64,000 bases of DNA from JAIOZK01 sp964468645 (GCA_964468645.1 CAYXUU010000014.1:42048-106047), one strand, 5' to 3'; counted from the first letter of the stretch, positions 8,254-18,458 are shown. The notes: generated from the letters alone by a model not told the origin. Numbers and translations: made by a program.

Positions 8254-11200
8254 ATGAAAAGCACCTTCTATATAATAATACTCCTAACCCTGTCAATTGT
8301 TACACATTCACAGGATAAAAAAATCAGCGTAGGATTCTTATCTGAAAGGGATTATAGAGGTGCAGACCTTGAGACCAAAGCAGCATACGATTTTTTAAAG
8401 GGATATTATCAGGAAATAAAACCTGAATATTTAACCTTTTTTAACGTTTCAAATGATCTGTCCGTACTTTATAATTTCGATGTCATCTGGATACACAGGC
8501 CTGATACTTTCGATTTGAGTGCGAAGGAAATGAACCCAAATTTACTTGAATCTATGGGTGAATTCGTAAAGTCCGGTGGTGGCTTACTATTAACCCTTGA
8601 TGGAATGAAGTTTCTCAAAGCACTGGATTATGAACCTGTACCCTTACAGGTTAAATGGAAAAAAGCTGAAGACCAGGGTTATGGAAGAAAGCTTGGCCTC
8701 CATTCCTTCAGGCATCATCCGTTATTTGAAAAACTCCATGGCGGCGCCTATATTTATAAACCGGTGATGGACATTGATGTCAGATTGCTTGGCTATTTTG
8801 ATTCCATCGTGCCACAGAACGGGAAGGTTGTTGCTGTTGACTGGGATTATATTTTTTTAAGGGAGGATCAGAAGCTGGTAATGGAATATGAATCAGGAAA
8901 CGGCAAAGTGCTTGGCATTGGGGCTTATACTTATTTCGCGGCGCCCAATTATCATCACAGGCAAATGAAGCTGTTTATGATAAATGCCATTAATTATCTT
9001 TCAGAAAATGATATCGACGAAGAAATTTATTATTGGTCATATGAATCCCCTGAAATATCTTCTTTTGATAGCAAATTGGATACTGTGAGTTACAAACCCT
9101 CTTATCCCTGGCTTGAAGATACCCTCTCCCCTTCCCTGTACAGGCAATTCGGATCATCTGCCTATTGGGATGTTGCTAGTCCGCAAATGCTGATCATGGG
9201 GAAAGAGCAGGGAGGAATTGATGAAATCTGGGCCCATCCTTTCCTTGCGCTTCGGGATTATAGTGTTGGGATTAAATTTTCATATGAGGACAGCGTTTAC
9301 TGGCTGAATTCTGAAAGGCCTGAGATAACTGTAAAGCCTGGATCTTTTGAGCGGGTATATAAATTCGAAAGGGCTTATCTTACTGAAATAATTACTACCG
9401 ATATGAATAATCCCACATGTATTGTTCATTATGAATACAGAGGTGTTTATCCGGCCAGGTTGTTTATCAAATTCAGCGGGAATTTCAGGTTTATGTGGCC
9501 ATACTCAGAAGAAGTAATGGGGAATATGGAATATACATACAGCGACAGCCTGAATGCCTTTGTATGTAAAACCGGACCGGATGAGTTTGTCATGATAGCA
9601 GGAAGTAATTCAAAGATCAGGGATCCCCTGATCGGAAATTATAATGATTTTATTTTTTCAAAAGATGGTAATTATGCAGGTAAGGAAACTGATAAATATT
9701 TGATTTCCGCTATCAGTACTTTTGACCTGGAGATGAATGATAACTTCGATTTTATTATCTCGGCTTCAATGAAGGGTATTGAAAATACAATTGATATTTA
9801 TAATGATGCTGCCGGGGATCCTTATCAAATCTTTAGGGAAACAGCTGACTATTACAATTGCTTGATAAATAATAGTTTGATGATAAACTCCCCTGACAGG
9901 ACATTTAATGAGGGTTATTTATGGTCGGTAATTGCCACCGACCAGTTCTTCGTGAATACTGAAGGACTTGGAAGTTCGCTGGTTGCTGGTTATGCCACAT
10001 CAAATAAAGGCTGGTGTGGCGGCCATGAAGTGAGTGGCAGGCCGGGATATGGCTGGTATTTTGGAAGGGATGGTGTCTGGAGTGCCTTTGCATTGCTCGA
10101 TTATGGGGATTTTGAAAAAGCAAAGCAAATTCTTAAAACATACCAGGACTTCCAGAGCCTTGACGGGAAAATATATCATGAGTTGAGTACATCAGGTATT
10201 GTCCATTATGATGCTTCCGATGCCACGCCTCTTTATCTTATCCTGGCAGGAAGATATTTGAGGCATTCCGGCGACATTGAATTCATTGTTGAGAGCTGGC
10301 CGAATATTCAAAAGGCGATTGAGTTCTGTTTCTCAACAGATACCGATGCTGATCATCTTATCGAAAATACCAATGTAGGGCATGGATGGGTTGAAGGGGG
10401 ACATCTTTTCGGATCACATACGTCACTTTACCTGGCTTCCTGCTGGGCAGAAGCTCTCGATGAAGCCAGTTTCATCGCAGGGGCGCTGGATAGAAGTGAC
10501 CAGGAAGCAAATTATAAATACGAATCTGATTTAGTAAAAGAGCTGATCAATAATGATTATTGGAATCCTGATGGAAACTATCTTAATCAGGGGAAATTTC
10601 AGGATGGAACTTATCATACGGCTTTTAGCATCATGCCATCAATTCCTTTGTATTTCGGACATATTGATAGTTCCCTGGTCAATTATCATTTAGACCGGTA
10701 TGCATACAACAATTTCAGCAGCGACTGGGGAGTGAGAATTGTAGGTGAAGATCATCCCGATTTCAATCCCAGGGGGTACCATTCGGGTAGTGTCTGGCCG
10801 CTTTATACAGGATGGACTGCCCTGGCAGAATATAAGAATGGGTATTCCCTGCAGGGTTATACACATGTTATGAATAACCTTCTTAACTATAAGGACTTTG
10901 CGCTGGGTTATGTTGAAGAAGTTTTAAATGGCGAAGTATATCTGCCTTCAGGTGTTTGTCCGCACCAGTGCTGGTCGGAAACCATGGTTTCACAACCTGT
11001 AATCGAAGGAATGCTGGGATTTGAGCCTGATGCCATTGGTAATAGTGTCATCATAAGCCCGGCAATACCATTTGATTGGAATAACATGAAGGTTGTAAAT
11101 ATGAGGGTAGGTAATAACCGCCTGAATTTATTGATGGAAAAAGAGTTGAATAAAACTACTTATTTTATTACTGCTGAATTCCATAATGATCTGGGTGTTG

Positions 11201-11643
11201 GATTCATTCCCGCCTTCCCACCCGGTACACAATTTAATGAAGTAATAATCAACGGAAAGCTGGCGGATTTCAGTACAAAAAGTGAAACACAAAATGAATT
11301 GCTTTATTTGGATTTCAGACTACTTTCAAAGGCTGTGATTGAAGTGAATCACAGCCATGGCATCAGTATTATACCAACTGTACCCAATCCAAAACCCGGA
11401 GATAAATCAAATGGATTCAGAATTTTGTCAGCAACACTCAGCGATGATATTTATACCATAAATATTGAAGGACGTTCAGGAGCGAGAGAAACAATGCAGG
11501 TACTTATTAATGATCAGAATATTGATAAAATAAAAAATGGAATTGTGCTTTCAAAAAAGGGAAATATATATACGGTTCAACTTGATTTTGATGATACTGA
11601 TTCAAAATATGCATTGATGGAGGTTGGGATAAAACTAAAATAA
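8254..11643 (+). CDS. Secreted GATase-like / (alpha/alpha)6-barrel glycosidase-like fusion
   Basis: An 1129-residue protein with signal peptide (MKSTFYIIILLTLSIVTHSQ). Residues about 22-250 look like a class I glutamine-amidotransferase-like (ThuA/DUF4350-like) fold: ISVGFLSERDY, LYNFDVIWIHRPD, FVKSGGGLLLTLDG, GNGKVLGIGAYTYF. A beta-rich linker follows. Residues about 540-960 form an (alpha/alpha)6-barrel of the glycogen-debranching/amylo-alpha-1,6-glucosidase type, with GYGWYFGRDGVWSAFALLDY near 605-625 and YHSGSVWPLYTGWTALAEY near 840-860. A C-terminal beta domain closes the protein. In related enzymes the GRD and GSVWP segments line the active site. The substrate is unknown. It lies 11 bp before another glycosidase-like gene, so the two are probably an operon. 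No SusC/SusD pair is nearby. Confidence 0.75.
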   Translation: MKSTFYIIILLTLSIVTHSQDKKISVGFLSERDYRGADLETKAAYDFLKGYYQEIKPEYLTFFNVSNDLSVLYNFDVIWIHRPDTFDLSAKEMNPNLLESMGEFVKSGGGLLLTLDGMKFLKALDYEPVPLQVKWKKAEDQGYGRKLGLHSFRHHPLFEKLHGGAYIYKPVMDIDVRLLGYFDSIVPQNGKVVAVDWDYIFLREDQKLVMEYESGNGKVLGIGAYTYFAAPNYHHRQMKLFMINAINYLSENDIDEEIYYWSYESPEISSFDSKLDTVSYKPSYPWLEDTLSPSLYRQFGSSAYWDVASPQMLIMGKEQGGIDEIWAHPFLALRDYSVGIKFSYEDSVYWLNSERPEITVKPGSFERVYKFERAYLTEIITTDMNNPTCIVHYEYRGVYPARLFIKFSGNFRFMWPYSEEVMGNMEYTYSDSLNAFVCKTGPDEFVMIAGSNSKIRDPLIGNYNDFIFSKDGNYAGKETDKYLISAISTFDLEMNDNFDFIISASMKGIENTIDIYNDAAGDPYQIFRETADYYNCLINNSLMINSPDRTFNEGYLWSVIATDQFFVNTEGLGSSLVAGYATSNKGWCGGHEVSGRPGYGWYFGRDGVWSAFALLDYGDFEKAKQILKTYQDFQSLDGKIYHELSTSGIVHYDASDATPLYLILAGRYLRHSGDIEFIVESWPNIQKAIEFCFSTDTDADHLIENTNVGHGWVEGGHLFGSHTSLYLASCWAEALDEASFIAGALDRSDQEANYKYESDLVKELINNDYWNPDGNYLNQGKFQDGTYHTAFSIMPSIPLYFGHIDSSLVNYHLDRYAYNNFSSDWGVRIVGEDHPDFNPRGYHSGSVWPLYTGWTALAEYKNGYSLQGYTHVMNNLLNYKDFALGYVEEVLNGEVYLPSGVCPHQCWSETMVSQPVIEGMLGFEPDAIGNSVIISPAIPFDWNNMKVVNMRVGNNRLNLLMEKELNKTTYFITAEFHNDLGVGFIPAFPPGTQFNEVIINGKLADFSTKSETQNELLYLDFRLLSKAVIEVNHSHGISIIPTVPNPKPGDKSNGFRILSATLSDDIYTINIEGRSGARETMQVLINDQNIDKIKNGIVLSKKGNIYTVQLDFDDTDSKYALMEVGIKLK

Positions 11644-11654
11644 TTAGAAATAAA

Positions 11655-13724
11655 TTGAAATATTATAGCGTCATAAAGGCTCACGGGATTATTATAGTTA
11701 TTGCATTTTTATTTGTTGGTATTGAAGTTCATGCCCAATACTTATCAAACTTACATGCAACTAAAAATGATCCTATTTATACCACTTATGCTGCTCCAAT
11801 GGAAAGGTCGGATTATAGACTTGATCAGGCCTACCAGCTGATGTGGTTCGATCCGGAGGAGTCTGTGGGTATTAAATCTGAACAGGGAGGAAGCATTGGA
11901 ATTGCCATTGAAAAAGGAGGGATTCTCAGGTCCAGACTGGAAGAGTTCTATACAGAACCAGTTATTACAACATCATACAGTGACTATATACAGCTTCACT
12001 TTTACCCTTTCAGATATCTCAGGGTAGAATATACAATCTGTATTTACAGCTCTGATGCAGTAATATTTGATATCCATTTTACAAATGAAGATAACAAACC
12101 TGTTAAGCTTGAAGTTTACCCCTGGTTCCATTCATTAAAGGAAGCATTGAAAGATGTCAGGATTATTGACGATTGCATAATCTTCGATAACAGGTACAAC
12201 AAGGATAGCTGGATGACCAATCATCAAATCCCGATATTTGAGGAAAGGAAGAGTTGCCTTACCCTTCTGCCTGTTCAGCAGGATGTTATCTTGATATCTG
12301 ATATGGAAGATATTAGTAAAATATCGGATCAGCACATAAGTGACAATCCTGATACAAGTACGCATGTAATAATACTCAAGTCAAACATGGAACTCAGGCC
12401 CAGGGAGAAGAAGGTACTCAGGTTAATCAGAACCCTGGATAATACAGAGTCTCAAAATGATGATATCATTACAAAAAATCACGGCCTTCAAAATATTGAT
12501 CTGCAGAACATATTGTTTGATGATGAGCATTACTTTAGTCAGATTCCCAATCTCAATGTCAGGAACAAAGATTATAAAGCCTTATATTATAATGCCTTTA
12601 CCCTGATCCGTCAGTGTATGATGCCACCTGAGGGTGAATGTAATTATAATTATTACATTTTCTCAAGGGAACCGAAATGGGGCTGGGGATATGGAGGCCA
12701 GGTATTTCATGAAAGCCTGGTTATGCTTGCGTATGCTTATTTTGACCCTGTTAGTGCCATCAACTCACAGCGTGTTTTCATGGAGAGGCAGCATGATAAC
12801 GGGTATATCAATTATCGGACCGGCCCTTACCTGAATGAGGACATTCCTTATGATGACCAGTTAACAAGTTCAGCACCCTGGTTTAACTATCAAAACCTGG
12901 AAATATACAGGATCACCGGAGATATGGAGTTTCTTGAAGAGGCCTATGAATCAGGGAGGAAATATTATGAGTATTATACATCAAACCGTGACACCGATGA
13001 TGATGGCCTTTGTGAATGGGGTGCCCATGCAGTCCTTGAATGTGTCAGGGATGCAAGGGTTGCAACCTGGGACAGGGTTGGCTGGCCATCCAACTTCGAA
13101 GGACCGGATATCAACGCTATGCTGGTAATGGAGGCTAAAGCCCTTTCTGAAATGGCCGGTATCCTTGGAAAAACGCGGGAATCAAATATGTTCAAAAAAG
13201 ACGCTGAAGCACGTACAAAGCTTGTTAATAAATACCTCTGGGATGAGAAAACCGGCTTTTATTACAATATAGATAAATCAACACAGGATTTCTCCTTTAA
13301 AACCAACAACGATCTGAAAATAAAAGAAATCATTGGATTCCTGCCAATGTGGGCAGGAATAGCTTCTGATAAACAGGCAGGGATATTAATGGAATCGCTT
13401 ACCAATCCAGAAGAGTTCTGGCGCCCTTACGGCATACCAACGCTTACTGCAGCCGACGAGTATTACAATCCTATTGGCTACTGGAATGGTCCGGTGTGGA
13501 TACAATGGCAATACCTTGTTTTTAGGGGATTATTGGATTATGGATATACAGCCGAAGCCAAAGTACTCGCTAACAAAGTATTCAGTAACGTTATCTATCA
13601 CCTTAAAAAAGATCATACATTCTGGGAATTTTACAGCGCTGATGATCTTCAGGCAGGTTGGAATAAAACCTATATCTGGACTGGGATAGTAGCTAGGATG
13701 TTGATTGACTATGCTGAACTATAG
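11655..13724 (+). CDS. Secreted GH63/GH37-like glycosidase-like protein
   Basis: A 689-residue protein with signal peptide (MKYYSVIKAHGIIIVIAFLF... ending in VHAQ). It starts at a TTG (11655-11657), because no in-frame ATG precedes the signal peptide. The N-terminal beta domain (to about residue 270) is followed by an (alpha/alpha)6-barrel: FSREPKWGWGYGGQVFHESL, DTDDDGLCEWG, then IIGFLPMWAGIA, FWRPYGIPTLTAADEYYNP and YWNGPVWIQWQYLVFRGL. The last two are typical of the GH63/GH37 (oligosaccharide glucosidase, mannosylglycerate hydrolase, trehalase) clan. The substrate is not determinable. It is paralogous to the protein at 19940-22123 (shared YTTYAA near the N-terminus, SREPxWGWG, NGPVW). Likely co-transcribed with the gene at 8254. 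Confidence 0.75.
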   Translation: MKYYSVIKAHGIIIVIAFLFVGIEVHAQYLSNLHATKNDPIYTTYAAPMERSDYRLDQAYQLMWFDPEESVGIKSEQGGSIGIAIEKGGILRSRLEEFYTEPVITTSYSDYIQLHFYPFRYLRVEYTICIYSSDAVIFDIHFTNEDNKPVKLEVYPWFHSLKEALKDVRIIDDCIIFDNRYNKDSWMTNHQIPIFEERKSCLTLLPVQQDVILISDMEDISKISDQHISDNPDTSTHVIILKSNMELRPREKKVLRLIRTLDNTESQNDDIITKNHGLQNIDLQNILFDDEHYFSQIPNLNVRNKDYKALYYNAFTLIRQCMMPPEGECNYNYYIFSREPKWGWGYGGQVFHESLVMLAYAYFDPVSAINSQRVFMERQHDNGYINYRTGPYLNEDIPYDDQLTSSAPWFNYQNLEIYRITGDMEFLEEAYESGRKYYEYYTSNRDTDDDGLCEWGAHAVLECVRDARVATWDRVGWPSNFEGPDINAMLVMEAKALSEMAGILGKTRESNMFKKDAEARTKLVNKYLWDEKTGFYYNIDKSTQDFSFKTNNDLKIKEIIGFLPMWAGIASDKQAGILMESLTNPEEFWRPYGIPTLTAADEYYNPIGYWNGPVWIQWQYLVFRGLLDYGYTAEAKVLANKVFSNVIYHLKKDHTFWEFYSADDLQAGWNKTYIWTGIVARMLIDYAEL

Positions 13725-13908
13725 AATCAAAATTGACATGAAGGAAAATTTATAGCTGTTGTCAGCTTCGCGTTTTCTGGTTATCGAAGTTGCCAAAGCC
13801 TACAATTAGGTTACTTTTCTGACAACTCTGATAACATAGACAACAACGACAACGCTGACAACATTAAACAACCTCCTCAAGCTCCCGGCGGTATATCGGC
13901 CTGCACTA

Positions 13909-14262
13909 TCATCCACCAACCATATCCCTGGGCTCACCCTTAATATCAACCTGTATTTTGCAGCCGTTCTTGTTGATTGCAACTATTGTACCTTCCACAA
14001 GTTCCTTTTCAAAAATCTGACGGAGAATAACGTTGTTATAATCATCGGGGATATAACCGATCAGGGTATCCTTACAAATGACCTCTGTCAATCTTTTGTC
14101 TGCTTTCTTGACAATCTGAACTTTATCACCTGCCCGGCATAGGGCAAGAGCATTAAAGTCTGGTTTGTCAATATATAAGGAATTTCTGACAAACCCTTTA
14201 AAACGCCTGCTTACAAAATAGAACACCAGTCCAATAATAACGACGGCAATAGCAATTTCCAT
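13909..14262 (-). CDS. Small membrane-anchored protein, possibly HIRAN-like
   Basis: A 117-residue protein: one N-terminal membrane helix (IAIAVVIIGLVFYFVSRRF) followed by a compact soluble domain. The segment AGDKVQIVKKADKR...DTLIGYIPDDYNNVI resembles the HIRAN pattern, in which a GD-x-V turn and a GYIP turn flank a beta barrel, but the match is weak. ATG start at 14262. It stands alone between converging transcription units, downstream of the glycosidase-like gene at 11655. Function unknown. Confidence 0.6.
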   Translation of the reverse strand: MEIAIAVVIIGLVFYFVSRRFKGFVRNSLYIDKPDFNALALCRAGDKVQIVKKADKRLTEVICKDTLIGYIPDDYNNVILRQIFEKELVEGTIVAINKNGCKIQVDIKGEPRDMVGG

Positions 14263-14407
14263 GGAACAAATTTAAAGTTAAAAGGCAAAAGGCAAAATTA
14301 GTTATTTCTGACAATTCTTTTGGCGCCTTCGAGGTGGTGAGCGGTTTGTTAACAAAAGGTTCAGCAATAGAACCATTAAGCGCTTCGCTAGCCTATTAAT
14401 TTTAATA

Positions 14408-14444
14408 GGGACACGTTCCCTTCCTTCGTCAGGGAATTCGTCCC
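14408..14444. repeat. REP-like hairpin, GGGAC family, copy 2
   Basis: GGGACACGTTCCC at the left and GGGAATTCGTCCC at the right, 37 nt in total. It aligns without gaps to 2750-2786. The outer GGGAC/GTCCC and inner TTCCC/GGGAA bases pair, leaving a small internal loop. Confidence 0.55.
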
Positions 14445-14468
14445 TCCGTCCATTCAACAATTAAAATC

Positions 14469-14476
14469 TATCTTTG
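14469..14476 (+). promoter_or_regulatory. Bacteroidota -7 promoter motif
   Basis: TATCTTTG (TAnnTTTG) lies 27 bp before the ATG of the DMT transporter at 14503. The spacing to the start codon is the same as for the motif before 8254. No clear -33 TTG is seen. Confidence 0.5.
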
Positions 14477-14502
14477 CCATTCAAAGAACATTCAACAATT
14501 TC

Positions 14503-15441
14503 ATGCAAAAAGCAAGAACATCGGTAATACTGGGAGCTGTGGCAGTGAGCATTTCGGCAATGCTCTGGGGTTTTGACGGGATAGTGCTTACACCCAGGCT
14601 ATATAATCTTGATGTGCCATTTGTAGTTTTTATGCTGCACGCCATCCCTTTTATTCTGATGAACCTGTTTCTGTTTAAACAGTACCGGTACCTCTCACGT
14701 TTTACTGCATCTGATTATACAGTATTATTACTCATTGCCGTATTCGGAGGGGCTGTTGGAACAATCTCCATTGTGAAAGCTTTGTTTATTTTGAATTTCC
14801 AGAAGCTTACCATTGTTGTTCTTCTCCAGAAATTACAACCAGTTTTTGCGATCGCTCTTGCTGCTTTGTTTTTGAAAGAAAGACTTGCAAAATATTATAT
14901 ACTCTGGGCAACGCTGGCCATTCTGGCCGGGTACTTTTTAACCTTTGGATTTAATACCCCCAACTTTGAAACAGGGGCGAATACGGTATATGCAGCACTT
15001 TACTCCCTGCTTGCAGCATTTTCTTTTGGAAGCTCAACAGTTCTGAGTAAAAAGATCCTGCTCAGACATTCTTTCTATACCGCCACATTTTACAGGTATG
15101 GTTTTACCGCTGTGATCATGTTGGTTGTAATTTTGATATTGAATCAAACATCAAATTTCATTAACATAACCTCAACAAACTGGATTATTTTTCTTGTTAT
15201 TGCTTTCACCACCGGTAGTGGAGCGATATTCCTTTATTATTTCGGATTAACAAAAGTCAGGGCCATTATCGCTACAATATGTGAACTGTTTTTCCCTTTA
15301 TCAGCCATCATCTTCGATTACGTCTTCAATGACCAGAAATTATCATGGGTACAGTGGATTGCTGCATTTGTTATGATCTATGCCATTGTTAATCTAAATA
15401 TATCAAACAGGAAACATCGGATAAAACAAAGCACCAAATAA
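14503..15441 (+). CDS. DMT-superfamily (EamA) transporter
   Basis: A 312-residue integral membrane protein with about ten hydrophobic segments arranged as two EamA repeats. The first begins VILGAVAVSISAMLWGFDGI; the second begins AALYSLLAAFSFGSSTVLSK. Segments such as VVLLQKLQPVFAIALAALFL and the matching ATICELFFPLSAIIFDYVF have the end-of-helix-4 signature of the drug/metabolite transporter superfamily, where the two halves form an inverted repeat. These carriers usually export or import small organic solutes; the substrate cannot be assigned. It has its own -7 motif and is followed after 31 bp by a T9SS cargo gene. Confidence 0.88.
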   Translation: MQKARTSVILGAVAVSISAMLWGFDGIVLTPRLYNLDVPFVVFMLHAIPFILMNLFLFKQYRYLSRFTASDYTVLLLIAVFGGAVGTISIVKALFILNFQKLTIVVLLQKLQPVFAIALAALFLKERLAKYYILWATLAILAGYFLTFGFNTPNFETGANTVYAALYSLLAAFSFGSSTVLSKKILLRHSFYTATFYRYGFTAVIMLVVILILNQTSNFINITSTNWIIFLVIAFTTGSGAIFLYYFGLTKVRAIIATICELFFPLSAIIFDYVFNDQKLSWVQWIAAFVMIYAIVNLNISNRKHRIKQSTK

Positions 15442-15472
15442 ATATTTGTACTTTTAATCTAAAAATAAGATC

Positions 15473-17158
15473 ATGAGATTCATCGCTTCATTAATATCTT
15501 TATTAATAATATCCAATGTTATATTCGCACAGGAAATTCCATTTGAGACCACACCCGACTGGGAGTCTGCTGCCCAGGGACGGATATCCACAGGACTGGG
15601 ATTGGCCGATATCAATCAGGATGGATATAAAGACATTATTGTGGCTGATGGGAATGACATAAACATTCAGCATCTAGTGGTTTATTATAATAACGGGGAT
15701 GGTACTTTTCCGGTGTCCCCCGACTGGGAATCAGATGACATTGATTATCACGGCCATCTTGCCATGGGCGATTTCAATAACGACCTTTTAATAGATGTCG
15801 CTGTTTCTGTTTATATAGGTCATTCCGGTTTTTCGTCACCAGGTAAACTGAAGGTATATTACAACACTGGAACCGAACTGGAAAATACCCCATCTTTTGT
15901 TTCTCAGGAATTTTACAACTTTAGTTGTGCCACAGGGGATGCAGATGGTGATGGTGATATCGATATCGCTGTTGCATGTGGTGAACCATACGGAGGTATC
16001 CTCGATTATGGACGGATTTATTATAATCAGAATGGAGTATTCAGTGATGATAACATCTGGGAATCATCAATAGAAATGGGATCCCTTGATGTCGATTTTG
16101 GAGATTTTGATCTGAACGGATATCTTGACGTTGTATTCACCTGTGAGGGTACAGATAATTATATCTACATGGCCGACAGTACTGGTCAGATATCTACTAT
16201 TTCCGGGTGGAATTCCACAGATCCAGGCAATTATATTAATTCGGTGGATGTTGGATACCATTTTGCCGATACCAGTACAATTGATTATAGCTATATTGTA
16301 ATGACCGGCAACAGCCAACTTGGTGGAGACGGCAGAGTGAAAATGTATAAATTTGATGAAAGCCCCGCCCCTACCACCCCCTACTGGCAATCCTATCCAT
16401 TCGGATATGGTTCAGGAATCACACTCTATGATGTAAACCAGAATGATACAACCGACCTTTTATACGGCGGCTGGTGGAAACCACTGAAAATCGCCCTGGG
16501 TACTCCTGATGGATTTGAATTGAATACTTCATATACATCATCAACCAATTCTGTTGTGGAAACCATTCATATAGCTGACCTTGGGAAAGAATCAATCATT
16601 GCAGATTATTACGTTAAAATAATTTCTGATACCACAAACCTGATTATTTTACCACGACAGAATATTGAAAGAGTTGATGCTGTATTGTATGGTTGCATCG
16701 GGACTCCATTTCAACATATTCCCGGTAAAAACTGGGTTGTATTTCAGGAGCAGCTTCATCCCGGGGAAGAGTTAATTGTATTCTATGATTACAGCCCACA
16801 TGGTGATATCGTAATTTCCAACTGGGATGGTAGTAAAGGCAATTATATTTTTTATAATACCAATGAACCTGTTGGTATTCCGGAGCAGTCTGGAGATGAT
16901 GGTTCAGGTCAAGGGGTGACACTTACTCCAAATCCGGCAAATGACCAGGTAAATATTCAAATAAATGATATTAGGAATACTACTATCAAAATAAGGATTA
17001 TTGATATCAAGGGTAAAGAAATCAAATTAGTAGAAAGGTATATAACAGGCCGCACAGAGATTAACATCAACACCACTGAATTTGAACCCGGTATCTATTT
17101 TATCAGGATAGTATCTGAAAATATTATTGAAACACAAAAACTAATCGTATATCATTAA
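15473..17158 (+). CDS. VCBS/FG-GAP repeat protein with T9SS sorting domain
   Basis: A 561-residue secreted protein. After a signal peptide (IASLISLLIISNVIFAQ) come repeats with calcium-loop motifs of the FG-GAP/VCBS type: DINQDGYKDIIVADG, DFNNDLLIDVAVS, DADGDGDIDIAVACG, DFDLNGYLDVVFT. These build a beta-propeller. The C-terminal about 75 residues (LTPNPANDQVNIQINDIRNT to QKLIVYH) are a T9SS sorting domain with the PNP motif, a type A signal that directs export across the outer membrane and surface anchoring. Its role is probably adhesion or surface display; ligand unknown. A paralogue with the same plan is at 41671-43752. Confidence 0.88.
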   Translation: MRFIASLISLLIISNVIFAQEIPFETTPDWESAAQGRISTGLGLADINQDGYKDIIVADGNDINIQHLVVYYNNGDGTFPVSPDWESDDIDYHGHLAMGDFNNDLLIDVAVSVYIGHSGFSSPGKLKVYYNTGTELENTPSFVSQEFYNFSCATGDADGDGDIDIAVACGEPYGGILDYGRIYYNQNGVFSDDNIWESSIEMGSLDVDFGDFDLNGYLDVVFTCEGTDNYIYMADSTGQISTISGWNSTDPGNYINSVDVGYHFADTSTIDYSYIVMTGNSQLGGDGRVKMYKFDESPAPTTPYWQSYPFGYGSGITLYDVNQNDTTDLLYGGWWKPLKIALGTPDGFELNTSYTSSTNSVVETIHIADLGKESIIADYYVKIISDTTNLIILPRQNIERVDAVLYGCIGTPFQHIPGKNWVVFQEQLHPGEELIVFYDYSPHGDIVISNWDGSKGNYIFYNTNEPVGIPEQSGDDGSGQGVTLTPNPANDQVNIQINDIRNTTIKIRIIDIKGKEIKLVERYITGRTEININTTEFEPGIYFIRIVSENIIETQKLIVYH

Positions 17159-17191
17159 ACGCTAAACCCTAAACTATAAACTCTAAACCAA

Positions 17192-17443
17192 ATGGATCAC
17201 AACGAAGATTTAAAACACGTTTTTACCGGATCATCCGTCGATTCGGGATTTATTAAAGAGATGCTGGAAGAGAGCGGCATTGGAGTACTGGTACGCGATA
17301 CACTGCGGGAGAGCCTGGTGGCAGGATTCGTTTCCGGTGCCCAGGAGGACTCCAGCCTCGTTTACGTTGCCACGATACATTACGAGGAAGCAAAAAAACT
17401 CATTAAGGAATATCTTGATACCATCCAGGAAAATCCCGAATAA
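17192..17443 (+). CDS. DUF2007 putative signal-transducing protein
   Basis: An 83-residue cytoplasmic protein. The pattern VFTGSSVDSGFIKEMLEESGI, GVLVRD, YVATIHYEEAKKLIKEYLD matches DUF2007, a small two-layer alpha/beta fold often called a putative signal-transducing protein, with relatives fused to other enzymes. No biochemical function is established. First gene of a tight plus-strand run: the GNAT gene begins 2 bp after its stop. Confidence 0.8.
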   Translation: MDHNEDLKHVFTGSSVDSGFIKEMLEESGIGVLVRDTLRESLVAGFVSGAQEDSSLVYVATIHYEEAKKLIKEYLDTIQENPE

Positions 17444-17445
17444 CC

Positions 17446-18009
17446 GTGGAAATTAAAGTTGATGACGACATCATGCTTATTGCCCTGAACAGGGATAGCC
17501 CTCAGGTTATTTTTGAGGCCATTGATACAAACAGGAAATTTCTCCGGCAATGGCTCCCGTTTGTTGACCTTACTCACGATATAGTTGATACTGAAAAGTT
17601 CGTTAATACTGTCCTGAGTACAAATAATCCTAAACCTGATGTGGTTTTTGAGATCAGGCATCAACATGAATTCTGTGGATTGATCGCATTTAAAGAGATC
17701 GATAATTTCAATCATAAAACCGAAATGGGATACTGGATGATAGAATCAAAACAGGGTAAAGGTATTATGCTGCGCTCATGCAGGGCTTTAATTGAATATG
17801 CCTTCAACAAGCTCGACATTAACAGAATTCAGGTAAAATGTGCAGTCCAGAATGAGAAAAGTATGCAGATCCCAAAACGCCTTGGATTTGAATATGAAGG
17901 TATAGAAAAACAAGGTGAACTCCTGAACGGAAAATACACCGACCTTATAGTCTTCAGCCTACTAAAAACCAACCACAAACCATTCAACCATTCAACCAAT
18001 AAACCATGA
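17446..18009 (+). CDS. GNAT N-acetyltransferase, RimJ/RimL type
   Basis: A 187-residue acetyltransferase beginning at a GTG codon. It has the RimL-like order: a N-terminal strand pair (FEIRHQHEFCGLIAFKEID), the cofactor segment EMGYWMIESKQGKGIMLRSC (Q-x-G-K-G-I-M, acetyl-CoA pyrophosphate loop) and the C-terminal VQNEKSMQIPKRLGFEYEGI. Such enzymes acetylate N-termini of ribosomal or other proteins, or small amines; the substrate here is unknown. The last codons (ATGA) overlap the start of the next gene by 4 bp, so the CoA-binding protein is translationally coupled. Confidence 0.88.
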   Translation: MEIKVDDDIMLIALNRDSPQVIFEAIDTNRKFLRQWLPFVDLTHDIVDTEKFVNTVLSTNNPKPDVVFEIRHQHEFCGLIAFKEIDNFNHKTEMGYWMIESKQGKGIMLRSCRALIEYAFNKLDINRIQVKCAVQNEKSMQIPKRLGFEYEGIEKQGELLNGKYTDLIVFSLLKTNHKPFNHSTNKP

Positions 18010-18458
18010 CCCATTTAAGCGAAATAAACTCATTTCTTGAATCCAAAAAGCTAGCAATAGCAGGAGTATCCAGAAACCCGAAAAAGTTTGGGTTTACAGT
18101 TTATAAAGAACTTCTGAAAAAAGGATTTGATGTATATCCTATAAATCCAAACACAGATTTAATTGAAGGTAAGAAATGCTACAGGGACGTGGCTTCCTTA
18201 CCGGATGAAATCAAACATCTTCATATCACAACACCCAAAGAACAAACCCTTGAGGTAGTTAAACAGGCTGTGGATAAAGGGATCAGAAACATCTGGATAC
18301 AGCAAACAGCAGACACGTCTGAAGCTGTCGAGTTTGCCTTAAACAACAAAGTAAATCTCATATATAAGAAATGTATTCTTATGTTCGCAGAGCCTGTAAA
18401 AAGTATTCATAAGTTTCACGGTTTCATTGTTAAGTTATTTGGCAAGTATCCGAAATAG
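18006..18458 (+). CDS. CoA-binding (YccU-like) Rossmann protein
   Basis: A 150-residue single-domain CoA-binding protein. The signatures are KKLAIAGVSRNPKKFGFTVY (Rossmann start with the SRNP loop), YPINPNTDLIEGKKCYRDVA and IRNIWIQQTADTSEA. The family resembles the nucleotide-binding part of succinyl-CoA synthetase alpha and is found as stand-alone YccU-type proteins; its reaction is not firmly known. It is in an operon with the GNAT gene (4-bp ATGA overlap) and the aminotransferase gene 9 bp downstream. Confidence 0.9.
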   Translation: MTHLSEINSFLESKKLAIAGVSRNPKKFGFTVYKELLKKGFDVYPINPNTDLIEGKKCYRDVASLPDEIKHLHITTPKEQTLEVVKQAVDKGIRNIWIQQTADTSEAVEFALNNKVNLIYKKCILMFAEPVKSIHKFHGFIVKLFGKYPK